A stretch of 64,000 nucleotides of DNA from Longibaculum muris. GTDB taxonomy: Bacteria; Bacillota_I; Bacilli_A; Erysipelotrichales; Coprobacillaceae. A model generated the notes under the pieces. The model searched no databases and was not told where the DNA came from. It saw only the letters and a list, made by a program, of their open reading frames with translations. Positions 27,175-34,881 of the stretch are shown one piece after another. A program made the position numbers and the translations under genes. The stretch lies in assembly GCF_004343035.1 (NCBI RefSeq), contig NZ_SMCQ01000002.1, positions 1 to 64,000 on the forward strand, read 5' to 3'. Every line of letters starts with the position of its first letter. Position 1 is the first letter of the stretch.

Positions 27175-29010
27175 TTAATCCATTTCAATAGCCCCTGTAT
27201 ATAATTGATAATATTTCTTTTTCTCTTTCATTAATGATTGATGATTACCACTTTCAATAATACGACCTAATTCCAATACCATAATACAATCACTATTTTT
27301 AATTGTTGATAAACGGTGAGCAATAACCAAAGTCGTACGTCCCTGCATCAATTTATCCATTCCATCTTGAACTAATTTTTCAGTTCTTGAATCAATTGAA
27401 GATGTTGCTTCATCAAGAATTAAGACTGGTGGATTAGCAACTGCTGCTCTTGCAATAGCTAATAATTGACGCTGTCCTTGAGATAAATTACTTCCATCAC
27501 CCGACAACATTGTCTGATAACCATCAGGTAAATGTTTAATAAACGTATCAGCATTAGCTAATGAAGCAGCAGCTATACATTCTTCATCAGTCGCATCTAA
27601 ACGTCCATAACGGATATTATCCATAATTGTTCCCGTAAATAAATGAGTATCTTGTAAAACCACTCCTAATGATTTTCTTAAATCATCTTTTTTAATCAAT
27701 TTAATATCAATACCATCATACGTAATCGTTCCTTTTTGAATATCATAGAAACGATTAATTAAATTAGTAATTGTGGTCTTTCCGGCTCCAGTCGCCCCAA
27801 CAAAAGCAATCTTTTCACCAGGTGCAGCAAACACATTGAGATCATGTAAAACCATACGATCATCAAAATAACCAAAATCAACATTTTCAAGACGAATATC
27901 ACCTTTCATCTCAACCAATTCAATTTCACCATTTGTACGAGGATGGCGCCATGCCCAATGTCCGGTACGCTTTAATGTTTCTTGCATTTGACCATCAACA
28001 TACTCTACACGACAAAGTGTTACAATCCCTTGATCATCTTCACTTTTTTGATCAAGTAAATCAAAGATACGTTTTGCCCCAGCTTGAGCCATAGCCACAC
28101 TGTTAATCTGTTGAGAGATTTGTCCAATTGGCTGATTGAAGTTTTTATTCAAGGTTAGAAAAGAAACCAATGTCCCAATTGTAATTCCAACAACTCCACT
28201 AATTGATAAAATTGCTCCAATAACAGCACAAATAATATAAGAGAAATTTCCAATTTGAATTGTTACTGGCATTAAAATATTCGCAAATTTATTTGCTTTA
28301 TAAGCACTATTTCTTAAATCATTATTAATATTTCTAAAATCTTCGATCGCTTTTTCTTCATGATTAAAGACTTTCACAACTTTTTGACCAGAAATCATTT
28401 CTTCAATATATCCATTAACACGACCAATATCATTTTGTTGTTTAACAAAATAATGTCCCGATAAACTTCCAATTTTTCGTGATACATATACCATAACACA
28501 TAACATAACAAGACTGATACATGTTAAAGTTATACTTAATGTTAACATAGAAATAAAGACTGTGATAATGGTAATGCAACTTGATGTTAATTGTGGAATA
28601 GATTGACTGATTAATTGTCTTAAGGTATCAATATCATTCGTATAGACAGACATCACATCACCATGTGAAGTACGATCAAAATAAGCAATTGGTAATGATT
28701 CCATATGTTCAAATAATTCAATTCTTAAATGTCTTAAAAATCCTTGTGTGACATTAACCATAATCCTACTAAATGCATAAGCACATATAACTCCCATCAT
28801 AAAGAAAGCTGCAACTCTTATCAAAGCATAAAACAAACCAGTAAAATCAGGATTAGGTTGACCAATTAAAGGTGTAATATAATGATCAATTAAAGTTTGC
28901 ATAAATAATGTTCCTTGAACCGTTGCATACGCATTAGCAATAATACAAAGAAAAACAATAATTAAATGAATTTTATATTCTTTCCATAACATTTTTAATA
29001 ATCTTTTCAT
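27175..29010 (-). CDS. Heterodimeric ABC exporter, subunit with canonical ATP site
   Basis: Half-transporter of the LmrD/BmrD type, probably a multidrug exporter working as a heterodimer with the product of the upstream gene. The 611-residue protein has six helices (about 1-310), an extra insert before the nucleotide domain (about 325-370), Walker A GATGAGKTT, signature LSQGQRQLL, Walker B VLILDEATSSID with the catalytic Glu, and the H-loop LVIAHRLST. All are canonical. Its ATG overlaps the upstream stop (TAATG). Control by the MarR gene upstream is likely. Confidence 0.9.
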   Translation of the reverse strand: MKRLLKMLWKEYKIHLIIVFLCIIANAYATVQGTLFMQTLIDHYITPLIGQPNPDFTGLFYALIRVAAFFMMGVICAYAFSRIMVNVTQGFLRHLRIELFEHMESLPIAYFDRTSHGDVMSVYTNDIDTLRQLISQSIPQLTSSCITIITVFISMLTLSITLTCISLVMLCVMVYVSRKIGSLSGHYFVKQQNDIGRVNGYIEEMISGQKVVKVFNHEEKAIEDFRNINNDLRNSAYKANKFANILMPVTIQIGNFSYIICAVIGAILSISGVVGITIGTLVSFLTLNKNFNQPIGQISQQINSVAMAQAGAKRIFDLLDQKSEDDQGIVTLCRVEYVDGQMQETLKRTGHWAWRHPRTNGEIELVEMKGDIRLENVDFGYFDDRMVLHDLNVFAAPGEKIAFVGATGAGKTTITNLINRFYDIQKGTITYDGIDIKLIKKDDLRKSLGVVLQDTHLFTGTIMDNIRYGRLDATDEECIAAASLANADTFIKHLPDGYQTMLSGDGSNLSQGQRQLLAIARAAVANPPVLILDEATSSIDSRTEKLVQDGMDKLMQGRTTLVIAHRLSTIKNSDCIMVLELGRIIESGNHQSLMKEKKKYYQLYTGAIEMD

Positions 29011-30740
29011 TAGTCATCCTCCTTCCCTTTCTTTTGTGTTTCATAGATGTTTTGATAAATATCATTTGTTTTTAATAATTCTTCATGGGTTGCAAAACCA
29101 TCTACAACACCATCATTTAATACAATAATACGATCGGCTTGTTCAACACTGGAAATACGTTGAGAAATAATAATCTTGGTTGTATCGGGAATATGCTTAG
29201 CAAAAGATTGTTGAATACTTGCATCAGTTGCTGTATCAACCGCACTCGTTGAATCATCAAGAATTAAAATCTTTGGTTTCTTTAACAATGCTCTAGCGAT
29301 ACATAAACGTTGCTTTTGACCACCAGAAACATTAGAACCGCCTTGTTCAATATAAGTATTATAACCATCTTCAAAACGTTCAATAAACTCATCTGCACAA
29401 GCCAAACGACAAGCCTGTTGACATTCTTCTAAAGTTGCATTTTCATTTCCCCATCTTAGATTCTGTAAGATTGTTCCACTAAACAAAACATTCTTTTGTA
29501 AAACAACGGAAACTTCATCTCTTAAAACCTCAAGATCATAATTTCTAACATCAACTCCAGCAACCTCAACACAACCTTTATCAACATCATAAAGACGACT
29601 AATTAAACTAACTAAACTACTCTTAGCACTCCCAGTTCCACCAATAATACCAATTGTTTCACCACTTTCAATATGCAAATCAATATCTCTTAAAACTGGT
29701 TCTTGACTTCCATGTTGATAAGAAAATGTTACATGATGAAAATAGATCTCTCCATTTTTAACCGTTTTAATCGCATTTTCTGGTGATACAAGATCTGACT
29801 TTTCATTAATGACTTCACTAATACGTCTTGCTGATGCGAGTGACATTGTAATCATAACAAAAGCCATGGATAACATCATCAAAGACATCATAATATTCAT
29901 TGTATAACTAAATAAACTGGTTAATTCCCCAGTTGTTAAACTTCCACCAACAATGCTTTTTGCTCCTAACCAAGATAAAAGCAAGATACAGCTATATACT
30001 GAAAGCATCATAGCGGGACTATTAAAAGCCAAAACACTCTCTGCTTTTACAAATAATCGATATATATTTTGCGCAGCTCTCTTGAATTTTTCATCTTCAT
30101 ATTTTTCTCTTACAAATGATTTAACAACACGAATACCAACAACATTTTCTTGGACACTTTCATTTAAATCATCGTATTTAGGAAAAACATCATTAAAATA
30201 TTTCATTGCCATTCGCATGATAATTCCAAGGACACAGACCAAGAAAATAACTGCGACAACGAATACCATACTTAATTCCGGATTAATCATCAATGCCATC
30301 GATAAAGCACAAATCAAAACCAATGGTGAACGAATACATATCCTAATTAACATTTGATAAGCATTTTGAACATTCGTTACATCCGTTGTTAAACGTGTAA
30401 CCAAACCTGCTGTACTATATTTATCAATATTAGAGAAAGAAAATGTTTGAATATGTGTATACATCCTATCTCTTAAATTGGCAGCCAAACCTGTTGATGC
30501 TCTGGCGGCAAATTTTCCTGCCAGGAAACCTAATGAAAGTGTTCCAATCGCAATAATAAACATCAAGATTCCATAATGAATGACTTCATTCATATTCTTT
30601 CCTTCAATTCCTTTATCAATTAAACCAGCCATTAATAATGGAATTAAAATTTCCATAAAAACTTCAATAGATGCAAAGACAATTGTCAATATAGAATCTT
30701 TTTTATATTGTTTAATTTCTTTCATTAAAGTCTTAATCAT
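29010..30740 (-). CDS. Heterodimeric ABC exporter, subunit with degenerate ATP site
   Basis: Half-transporter of the LmrC/BmrC type, 576 residues. It has six N-terminal helices, Walker A GGTGSAKSS, signature VSGGQKQR, Walker B ILILDDSTSAVD in which the catalytic Glu is Asp, and an H-loop region IIISQRISS with Gln in place of His. This asymmetry is well known for heterodimeric exporters, where one of the two ATP sites hydrolyses poorly. AAAGGGGTGA precedes the ATG. Two MarR-type operator copies (30762-30790) lie in its leader. Confidence 0.92.
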   Translation of the reverse strand: MIKTLMKEIKQYKKDSILTIVFASIEVFMEILIPLLMAGLIDKGIEGKNMNEVIHYGILMFIIAIGTLSLGFLAGKFAARASTGLAANLRDRMYTHIQTFSFSNIDKYSTAGLVTRLTTDVTNVQNAYQMLIRICIRSPLVLICALSMALMINPELSMVFVVAVIFLVCVLGIIMRMAMKYFNDVFPKYDDLNESVQENVVGIRVVKSFVREKYEDEKFKRAAQNIYRLFVKAESVLAFNSPAMMLSVYSCILLLSWLGAKSIVGGSLTTGELTSLFSYTMNIMMSLMMLSMAFVMITMSLASARRISEVINEKSDLVSPENAIKTVKNGEIYFHHVTFSYQHGSQEPVLRDIDLHIESGETIGIIGGTGSAKSSLVSLISRLYDVDKGCVEVAGVDVRNYDLEVLRDEVSVVLQKNVLFSGTILQNLRWGNENATLEECQQACRLACADEFIERFEDGYNTYIEQGGSNVSGGQKQRLCIARALLKKPKILILDDSTSAVDTATDASIQQSFAKHIPDTTKIIISQRISSVEQADRIIVLNDGVVDGFATHEELLKTNDIYQNIYETQKKGKEDD

Positions 30741-30761
30741 AATTTCACCCCTTTACACAAA

Positions 30762-30790
30762 GTACGTAACCAAACTGTTTGTATACGAAC
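30762..30790. promoter_or_regulatory. Tandem MarR-type operators before the ABC exporter genes
   Basis: GTACGTAACCAAAC (30762-30775) and GTTTGTATACGAAC (30777-30790) are imperfect inverted repeats one base apart. In the other orientation the first reads GTTTGGTTACGTAC and differs in two positions from the operator before the marR-type gene (31281-31294). Confidence 0.65.
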
Positions 30791-30802
30791 TATATATTGA
30801 AT

Positions 30803-30824
30803 AAAAAATCAGGTTACCCTGATT
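30803..30824 (-). terminator. Terminator of the MarR gene
   Basis: AATCAGG (30807-30813) pairs with CCTGATT (30818-30824), loop of four, followed by six U on the minus strand. It overlaps the stop codon, so the exporter genes need their own promoter or readthrough. Confidence 0.75.
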
Positions 30825-31266
30825 ATAGCCCTTTTCTGATATTATCAATTAATTTATCAGAAATCTTAATAAACGTTTCAATTTCTTCTTGAGATAATCC
30901 TTCAATTAATTGATTATGGATTTGTTCCATATTGTATGACATCCTTTTGTTAAACTCTCGACTTAAATCGGTTAAAACAATTTTCTTCAAACGTGCATCA
31001 TGAGCAACCGGAACTCTTTGAATCATTCCTTTTTTACACATAAGCTTTAACATTTCAGAAGTTGTTGAACGATTAATAGAAAATTCAGACTCAATATCTT
31101 TTTGAAAAGTATCTACTCCCAATTCTTCTCGTTCATCTAAAAAACCTATAATCCATGTATGCATTAATGTTGCTCGATCAGGACGATGTCCAAATTTTTT
31201 ATCCATTGTTCTTTTCATCAAATTGTTCAATGTTTTAATACGATGTCCTACAGGATCACGATACAT
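30823..31266 (-). CDS. MarR family transcriptional regulator
   Basis: Winged-helix repressor, 147 residues, most likely controlling itself and the downstream exporter pair. The winged helix is clear: recognition helix region INRSTTSEMLKLMCKKGMI and the wing RVPVAHDARLKKIVLT with the conserved D-x-R. GAGGTGAT lies directly before the ATG. An operator palindrome overlaps its transcription start, and two related copies precede the exporter genes, so self-repression with drug-induced release is a fair inference. The inducer is unknown. Confidence 0.9.
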   Translation of the reverse strand: MYRDPVGHRIKTLNNLMKRTMDKKFGHRPDRATLMHTWIIGFLDEREELGVDTFQKDIESEFSINRSTTSEMLKLMCKKGMIQRVPVAHDARLKKIVLTDLSREFNKRMSYNMEQIHNQLIEGLSQEEIETFIKISDKLIDNIRKGL

Positions 31267-31280
31267 TTTATCACCTCATT

Positions 31281-31325
31281 GTTCGGTTACGAACATATCA
31301 TAACATGATTCTTTAAAAATGTAAA
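31281..31325 (-). promoter_or_regulatory. Promoter and operator of the MarR gene
   Basis: Minus-strand TTTACA (31320-31325) and TATGAT (31297-31302) are 17 bp apart, with TG making an extended -10. TGTTCGGTTACGAACA (31280-31295) is an inverted repeat right after the -10, where a bound repressor would block transcription start. Confidence 0.75.
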
Positions 31326-31358
31326 GAGCATTCAAAATCTTTTATCTTCGTTGACATC

Positions 31359-32528
31359 TCACATACAAGCTTCATCAAGACATCCTTCTTCCATAATTGC
31401 TAACGCTAATTGAATAAGATTATCTTCATCAGCTTTTTTCATTGCCCCTTTGATTGTCACATTTCCTAAATCACCCATATTCTTCATTGTACTTGTGATA
31501 TCTTTCATAGTTCTTGTAGCACATGGTGCCCATGAACCATTTTCAATATAAGCAACTGGACGATTTTGGAAATTCTTATTTTTTAAATGATGTAAGAAAT
31601 CATCCATTGGAGCAAAGACTCCGCCATCATAACTTGACGCAGCTAATACCAATCGATCATAACAAAAAGCATCCCCTATTACTTCTGAAATATCTTCATG
31701 ACATAAATTTCTTAAAATAACTTTCTCTCCGTGTTTTTCTAATTCTGTTTTTAAAAACTGAGCAGCTTCGTATGTATGTCCATGAATTGATGCACAAACA
31801 ATCAATACCCCAGCTTCTTCACTTTGATAAGAACTCCATAATTGATAATAACGTAAATATTGCATTAAGTTTTCTTTTAAAACTGGTCCATGTAATGGAC
31901 AAATGGTTTCAATATGTAGACCTTTAAGCTTCTTTAAAACATTTTGAACTTGTAATCCATATTTCCCTACAATATTTGAATAATAACGTCTTGCTTCTTC
32001 AACCCAAGGATTTTGATCATCATTAAAGGTACCAAAAGCATCAGCACTAAAAACAAGTTTTGCCTCAACAAGATAACTCATCATAACCTCTGGCCAATGA
32101 ACCATTGGTGCCATCATAAACTGTAATGTATAACGTCCTAAAGATAATGTATCCCCTTCTTTAACTTGAATACGTTTGATCTGACTATCTAAACAAAAAA
32201 ATTGGTCAATCATCTGGAATGTTTTCATATTCCCGACAATTTGAATATTTGGATATTTCTCAGCTAAAACTTGAATACATGCTCCATGATCTGGTTCCAT
32301 ATGCGAAACAACCAAATAATCAGGCTCTCTATCTTTTAATACTTCTTCAATATTTTCCATCCAGATATCTTGTACTCTTTTATCAACTGTATCCATAATA
32401 ACAATTTTCTCATCTTTTATTACATAAGAATTATATGTAACTCCTTGCTTTAATGGATATTGTCCCTCAAATAAATCTAAAGCTTGATCATTAACACCAA
32501 CATAATAAATATCTTTACCTATCTCCAT
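31359..32528 (-). CDS. Flavodiiron protein (FprA-type oxygen/NO reductase)
   Basis: Reduces O2 (or NO) to water (or N2O) in anaerobes using a diiron site and FMN. The 389-residue protein has a metallo-beta-lactamase-like domain with ligands H76, E78, D80, H81 (HMEPDH), H144 (HWPE), D163 and H213, with the family spacing, then a flavodoxin domain from about 240 (VLIVCASIHGHTYEAA). There is no fused rubredoxin, so an external donor is needed. The start MEIGKDI follows GAGGTGA. It has its own promoter after the rnf terminator, so the rnf link is proximity, not shared transcript. Confidence 0.93.
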   Translation of the reverse strand: MEIGKDIYYVGVNDQALDLFEGQYPLKQGVTYNSYVIKDEKIVIMDTVDKRVQDIWMENIEEVLKDREPDYLVVSHMEPDHGACIQVLAEKYPNIQIVGNMKTFQMIDQFFCLDSQIKRIQVKEGDTLSLGRYTLQFMMAPMVHWPEVMMSYLVEAKLVFSADAFGTFNDDQNPWVEEARRYYSNIVGKYGLQVQNVLKKLKGLHIETICPLHGPVLKENLMQYLRYYQLWSSYQSEEAGVLIVCASIHGHTYEAAQFLKTELEKHGEKVILRNLCHEDISEVIGDAFCYDRLVLAASSYDGGVFAPMDDFLHHLKNKNFQNRPVAYIENGSWAPCATRTMKDITSTMKNMGDLGNVTIKGAMKKADEDNLIQLALAIMEEGCLDEACM

Positions 32529-32546
32529 ATTTTTCACCTCTATGCT

Positions 32547-32575
32547 ATTTTACTCCTTGTTTAAGATGATATCAA
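32547..32575 (-). promoter_or_regulatory. Promoter of the flavodiiron gene
   Basis: Minus-strand TTGATA (32570-32575) and TAAAAT (32547-32552) are 17 bp apart, ending 19 bp before the start codon. Confidence 0.7.
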
Positions 32576-32584
32576 AGAAAGTGC

Positions 32585-32616
32585 TCAAAAGAAAAGAGAT
32601 TGCTTCGCAATCTCTT
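32585..32616 (-). terminator. Terminator of the rnf operon
   Basis: AAGAGATTGC (32594-32603) pairs perfectly with GCAATCTCTT (32607-32616) around a TTC loop, followed by a U-rich tract. It overlaps the rnfB stop codon, showing that the short rnfB ends here and no ferredoxin domain follows. Confidence 0.9.
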
Positions 32617-32926
32617 AAACAGTTACTTTTACAGTTGTTCCATCTGGTCCTGGAGTTTCATTCAAGTAAGAAACAATTTTTTCTCTTGTTTCTTGATTAC
32701 TTACAACACATCCAGAAACCTTAGTTGTTTCCCCTTCAACTAAAGCATTTGCAAATCCTGAACATCCTGGGTATCCACATCCACCACAGTTTGCTCCAGG
32801 AAGCATTTCAATGACTTCAGTAACACGGTTATCTTCTTCAACAACAAGATATTTATTGGCAATTCCTAAAACACATCCAAGAACTGCACCAATCGCAACT
32901 AATGCCAAAACTGCACTAATGTTCAT
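32615..32926 (-). CDS. rnfB: Short RnfB-like subunit (membrane anchor plus one Fe-S motif)
   Basis: RnfB normally takes electrons from or to ferredoxin through several [4Fe-4S] clusters. This 103-residue version has the usual N-terminal helix, the NKYLVVEEDNRVTEVIEMLP stretch and the single cluster motif C47-x2-C50-x4-C55-x17-C73. It then ends: the two ferredoxin-type domains (eight Cys) of ordinary RnfB are absent. A terminator overlaps the stop, so this is not a frameshift. The start MNISAVLAL follows GAGGATGA and overlaps the upstream small gene by 11 bp; a longer frame of 23 codons upstream is less likely. It is last in the rnfCDGEA-x-B operon. Confidence 0.85.
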   Translation of the reverse strand: MNISAVLALVAIGAVLGCVLGIANKYLVVEEDNRVTEVIEMLPGANCGGCGYPGCSGFANALVEGETTKVSGCVVSNQETREKIVSYLNETPGPDGTTVKVTV

Positions 32927-33101
32927 CTTTGTCTTCATCCTCATGATGAGCACTATGATGAGTACAAGCAATATTGTTGCAACCACCACATTCACTCATA
33001 TCTTCACACCCCTCTGGTTTAGGAGTATGTTTATTCATTAAATAAGTTCCAATAAAGACAGCCACCAATGCAGCCATCCATACAAATGCCCAAATGCTCA
33101 T
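32916..33101 (-). CDS. Small Cys/His-rich membrane protein between rnfA and rnfB
   Basis: No recognised family. The 61-residue protein has one N-terminal helix (about 3-22), then C32-x5-C38-x2-C41-x4-C46 and a tail rich in His, Asp and Glu (four His at 48-53, acidic to the end). The C-x2-C-x4-C spacing equals that of the RnfB cluster motif. It begins with TAATG overlap at the rnfA stop and overlaps the rnfB start by 11 bp, so it is translated within the rnf operon. Inference: a metal- or Fe-S-binding accessory subunit of Rnf. A resemblance to FeoB-associated Cys-rich membrane proteins is an alternative. Confidence 0.7.
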   Translation of the reverse strand: MSIWAFVWMAALVAVFIGTYLMNKHTPKPEGCEDMSECGGCNNIACTHHSAHHEDEDKDEH

Positions 33102-33673
33102 TAGACAAGACCTGCGATTCCGGCAATAGCACATGCCATAATCCCAGCAGTAATTAGTGCAATTGGTGTTCCTTTAAAACTTTCAGGAACGTTCGCAATA
33201 TCTAATCTTTCTCTAATTGTTGCAAAGACATAAATAACAATTGTAAATCCAATAGGTACTGCAAGTCCAGCAACTGCTGCTTCAATTAAGTTATATCCAG
33301 CACTGATATTATCTAATGCAACCCCTAATACCGCACAGTTTGTTGTAATTAATGGTAAATAAACACCCATTGCTTTATAAATGTCAGGACTTGTTTTCTT
33401 TAAGAACATTTCAACGAATTGAACTAAAGAAGCAATAACTAAGATAAAAGTAATCAAATCTAAGTAAGTAATTTCTAATTTTACCAATACATAGTTATAA
33501 AGTAACCAAGTTACAATAGAAGCTACAAAAATAACAAATGTAACAGCATAACCCATGTTTAAAGCATTCTTAGGTTTCTTAGAAACCCCAAGTAATGGAC
33601 AAACAGCATAGAATTTACTTAAAACAACGTTATTAACAAAAGTTAACCCAATAAATAAACTTACTAATTCCAT
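33101..33673 (-). CDS. rnfA: Electron transport complex subunit RnfA
   Basis: Integral membrane core subunit of the Rnf ion-pumping ferredoxin:NAD+ oxidoreductase, homologous to NqrE. The 190-residue protein has six helices and the paired symmetry motifs VNNVVLSKFYAVCPLLGV and LITTNCAVLGVAL, each with the Cys that shares an intramembrane Fe-S centre with RnfE. It starts 1 bp after rnfE. Length and motifs are normal. Confidence 0.95.
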   Translation of the reverse strand: MELVSLFIGLTFVNNVVLSKFYAVCPLLGVSKKPKNALNMGYAVTFVIFVASIVTWLLYNYVLVKLEITYLDLITFILVIASLVQFVEMFLKKTSPDIYKAMGVYLPLITTNCAVLGVALDNISAGYNLIEAAVAGLAVPIGFTIVIYVFATIRERLDIANVPESFKGTPIALITAGIMACAIAGIAGLV

Positions 33674-33674
33674 C

Positions 33675-34325
33675 CTATTTCACCTCCGCATTCTTTGCTT
33701 TCTTTTCTTTTCTAACTTTTAAGAATTGAATAAAAGCAAGGATACAACCTAAAGTAATAAATGCACCTGCAGGTTGAGTAAATAATGAAACAGCATATTC
33801 ACTAAAAGCACTAAATTGGAAAATCACTTGACTTGCATCAAATGGATTAAATAAAGATAATCCACCAGTTCCAATTAATTCTCTAAAGAATGAAATCACT
33901 AAAACTGCAAATGTATAACCTAGACCCATTCCTAAAGCATCTAAGAATGAATCAACAACACCATTTTTAGAAGCAAAGCTTTCAGCTCTCCCTAAAATAA
34001 TACAGTTAACAACAATCAATGGAATGAATACCCCTAAAGACTCATATAAAGCAGGTGTATATGCATTCATAATCATTTGAACACATTTAACTAGTGTTGC
34101 AATAATAACGATGAAAACAGGAATTCTGATTTCATTTGGAATAATATTTCTTAATAATGAAATAATCACATTACTCATAATTAAGACACAAATAACTGCC
34201 ATCCCCATCCCTAACGCATTTGTTAGTGATGTCGTAATTGCTAAGGCTGAACATAGACCTAACAATAAGACAAAGATTGGGTTTTCAATAAATAAACCTT
34301 TTTTAAAAATATCAAACTTTTTCAT
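33675..34325 (-). CDS. rnfE: Electron transport complex subunit RnfE
   Basis: Membrane core subunit homologous to NqrD and partner of RnfA. The 216-residue protein has six helices with the matching Cys motifs LLGLCSALAITTSL and PLIVVNCIILGRAE, plus FFRELIGTGGL near residue 145. The C-terminal tail is basic (KVRKEKKAKNAEVK). It lies 13 bp downstream of rnfG in the operon. Confidence 0.95.
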   Translation of the reverse strand: MKKFDIFKKGLFIENPIFVLLLGLCSALAITTSLTNALGMGMAVICVLIMSNVIISLLRNIIPNEIRIPVFIVIIATLVKCVQMIMNAYTPALYESLGVFIPLIVVNCIILGRAESFASKNGVVDSFLDALGMGLGYTFAVLVISFFRELIGTGGLSLFNPFDASQVIFQFSAFSEYAVSLFTQPAGAFITLGCILAFIQFLKVRKEKKAKNAEVK

Positions 34326-34338
34326 CTATGTTCCCTCC

Positions 34339-34869
34339 TTATTTAAAATTTTCTTCATAATGTTGAGTAGCTTGTTCAATTCCATCAACAACTGCTGAAG
34401 ATGAAATAGTTGCACCACTTATTGTATCAATACTATCGCCAATATTCTTACCAACGATACCATCTTTAAATGGTTGATCTTTAACTTTTGAACCAAAGCC
34501 ATTTGTTTCACCACTGGCATCAATAACTTCATAACCTTTATAAGTTCCATCTTTATCTAAAGCAATAAGATAAACGATTGGTGTACTTGCTCCACCATAA
34601 CCAGTAACACTACATTTATAAACATAACCTTTAACACTACCACCGCTACTTGCTTCATAAACAGCTTGTAAAGCAGGATAATCTGAAAGATTTGTTTCAA
34701 CAGCTTTGAATTCTTCACCAGAAGTATAAATCTTCACTAAATTTTCTTTTTCACTAGCAATTTTTGCTTCTTGAATCACTGGATCAGTCATTTCATACAC
34801 TGATGATAAGGCTGCTCCTGAAAGTCCAGCAACGACTGCAAGGAAAAGAGCTAATTTTAATATTTTCAT
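34339..34869 (-). CDS. rnfG: Electron transport complex subunit RnfG
   Basis: Extracytoplasmic flavoprotein subunit anchored by one N-terminal helix (about 3-24), homologous to NqrC. The 176-residue protein ends with the FMN-binding domain and the flavinylation motif DTISGATISS, in which the second Thr would be modified by ApbE. No apbE gene is in the window. It precedes rnfE by 13 bp and follows rnfD by 12 bp. Confidence 0.95.
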   Translation of the reverse strand: MKILKLALFLAVVAGLSGAALSSVYEMTDPVIQEAKIASEKENLVKIYTSGEEFKAVETNLSDYPALQAVYEASSGGSVKGYVYKCSVTGYGGASTPIVYLIALDKDGTYKGYEVIDASGETNGFGSKVKDQPFKDGIVGKNIGDSIDTISGATISSSAVVDGIEQATQHYEENFK

Positions 34870-34881
34870 AGATGTTCCTCC

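Noticed and set aside
29953-30357. 134-codon plus-strand frame
   Set aside because: Antisense to a conserved ABC exporter membrane domain; no start signals.
32537-32615. Possible frameshift hiding ferredoxin domains behind the short rnfB
   Set aside because: The stop lies within a strong terminator, and the following 80 bp hold the flavodiiron promoter and ribosome site. There is no room for ferredoxin domains.
34111-34398. 95-codon plus-strand frame
   Set aside because: Antisense to rnfE and rnfG, with no ribosome site or family resemblance.
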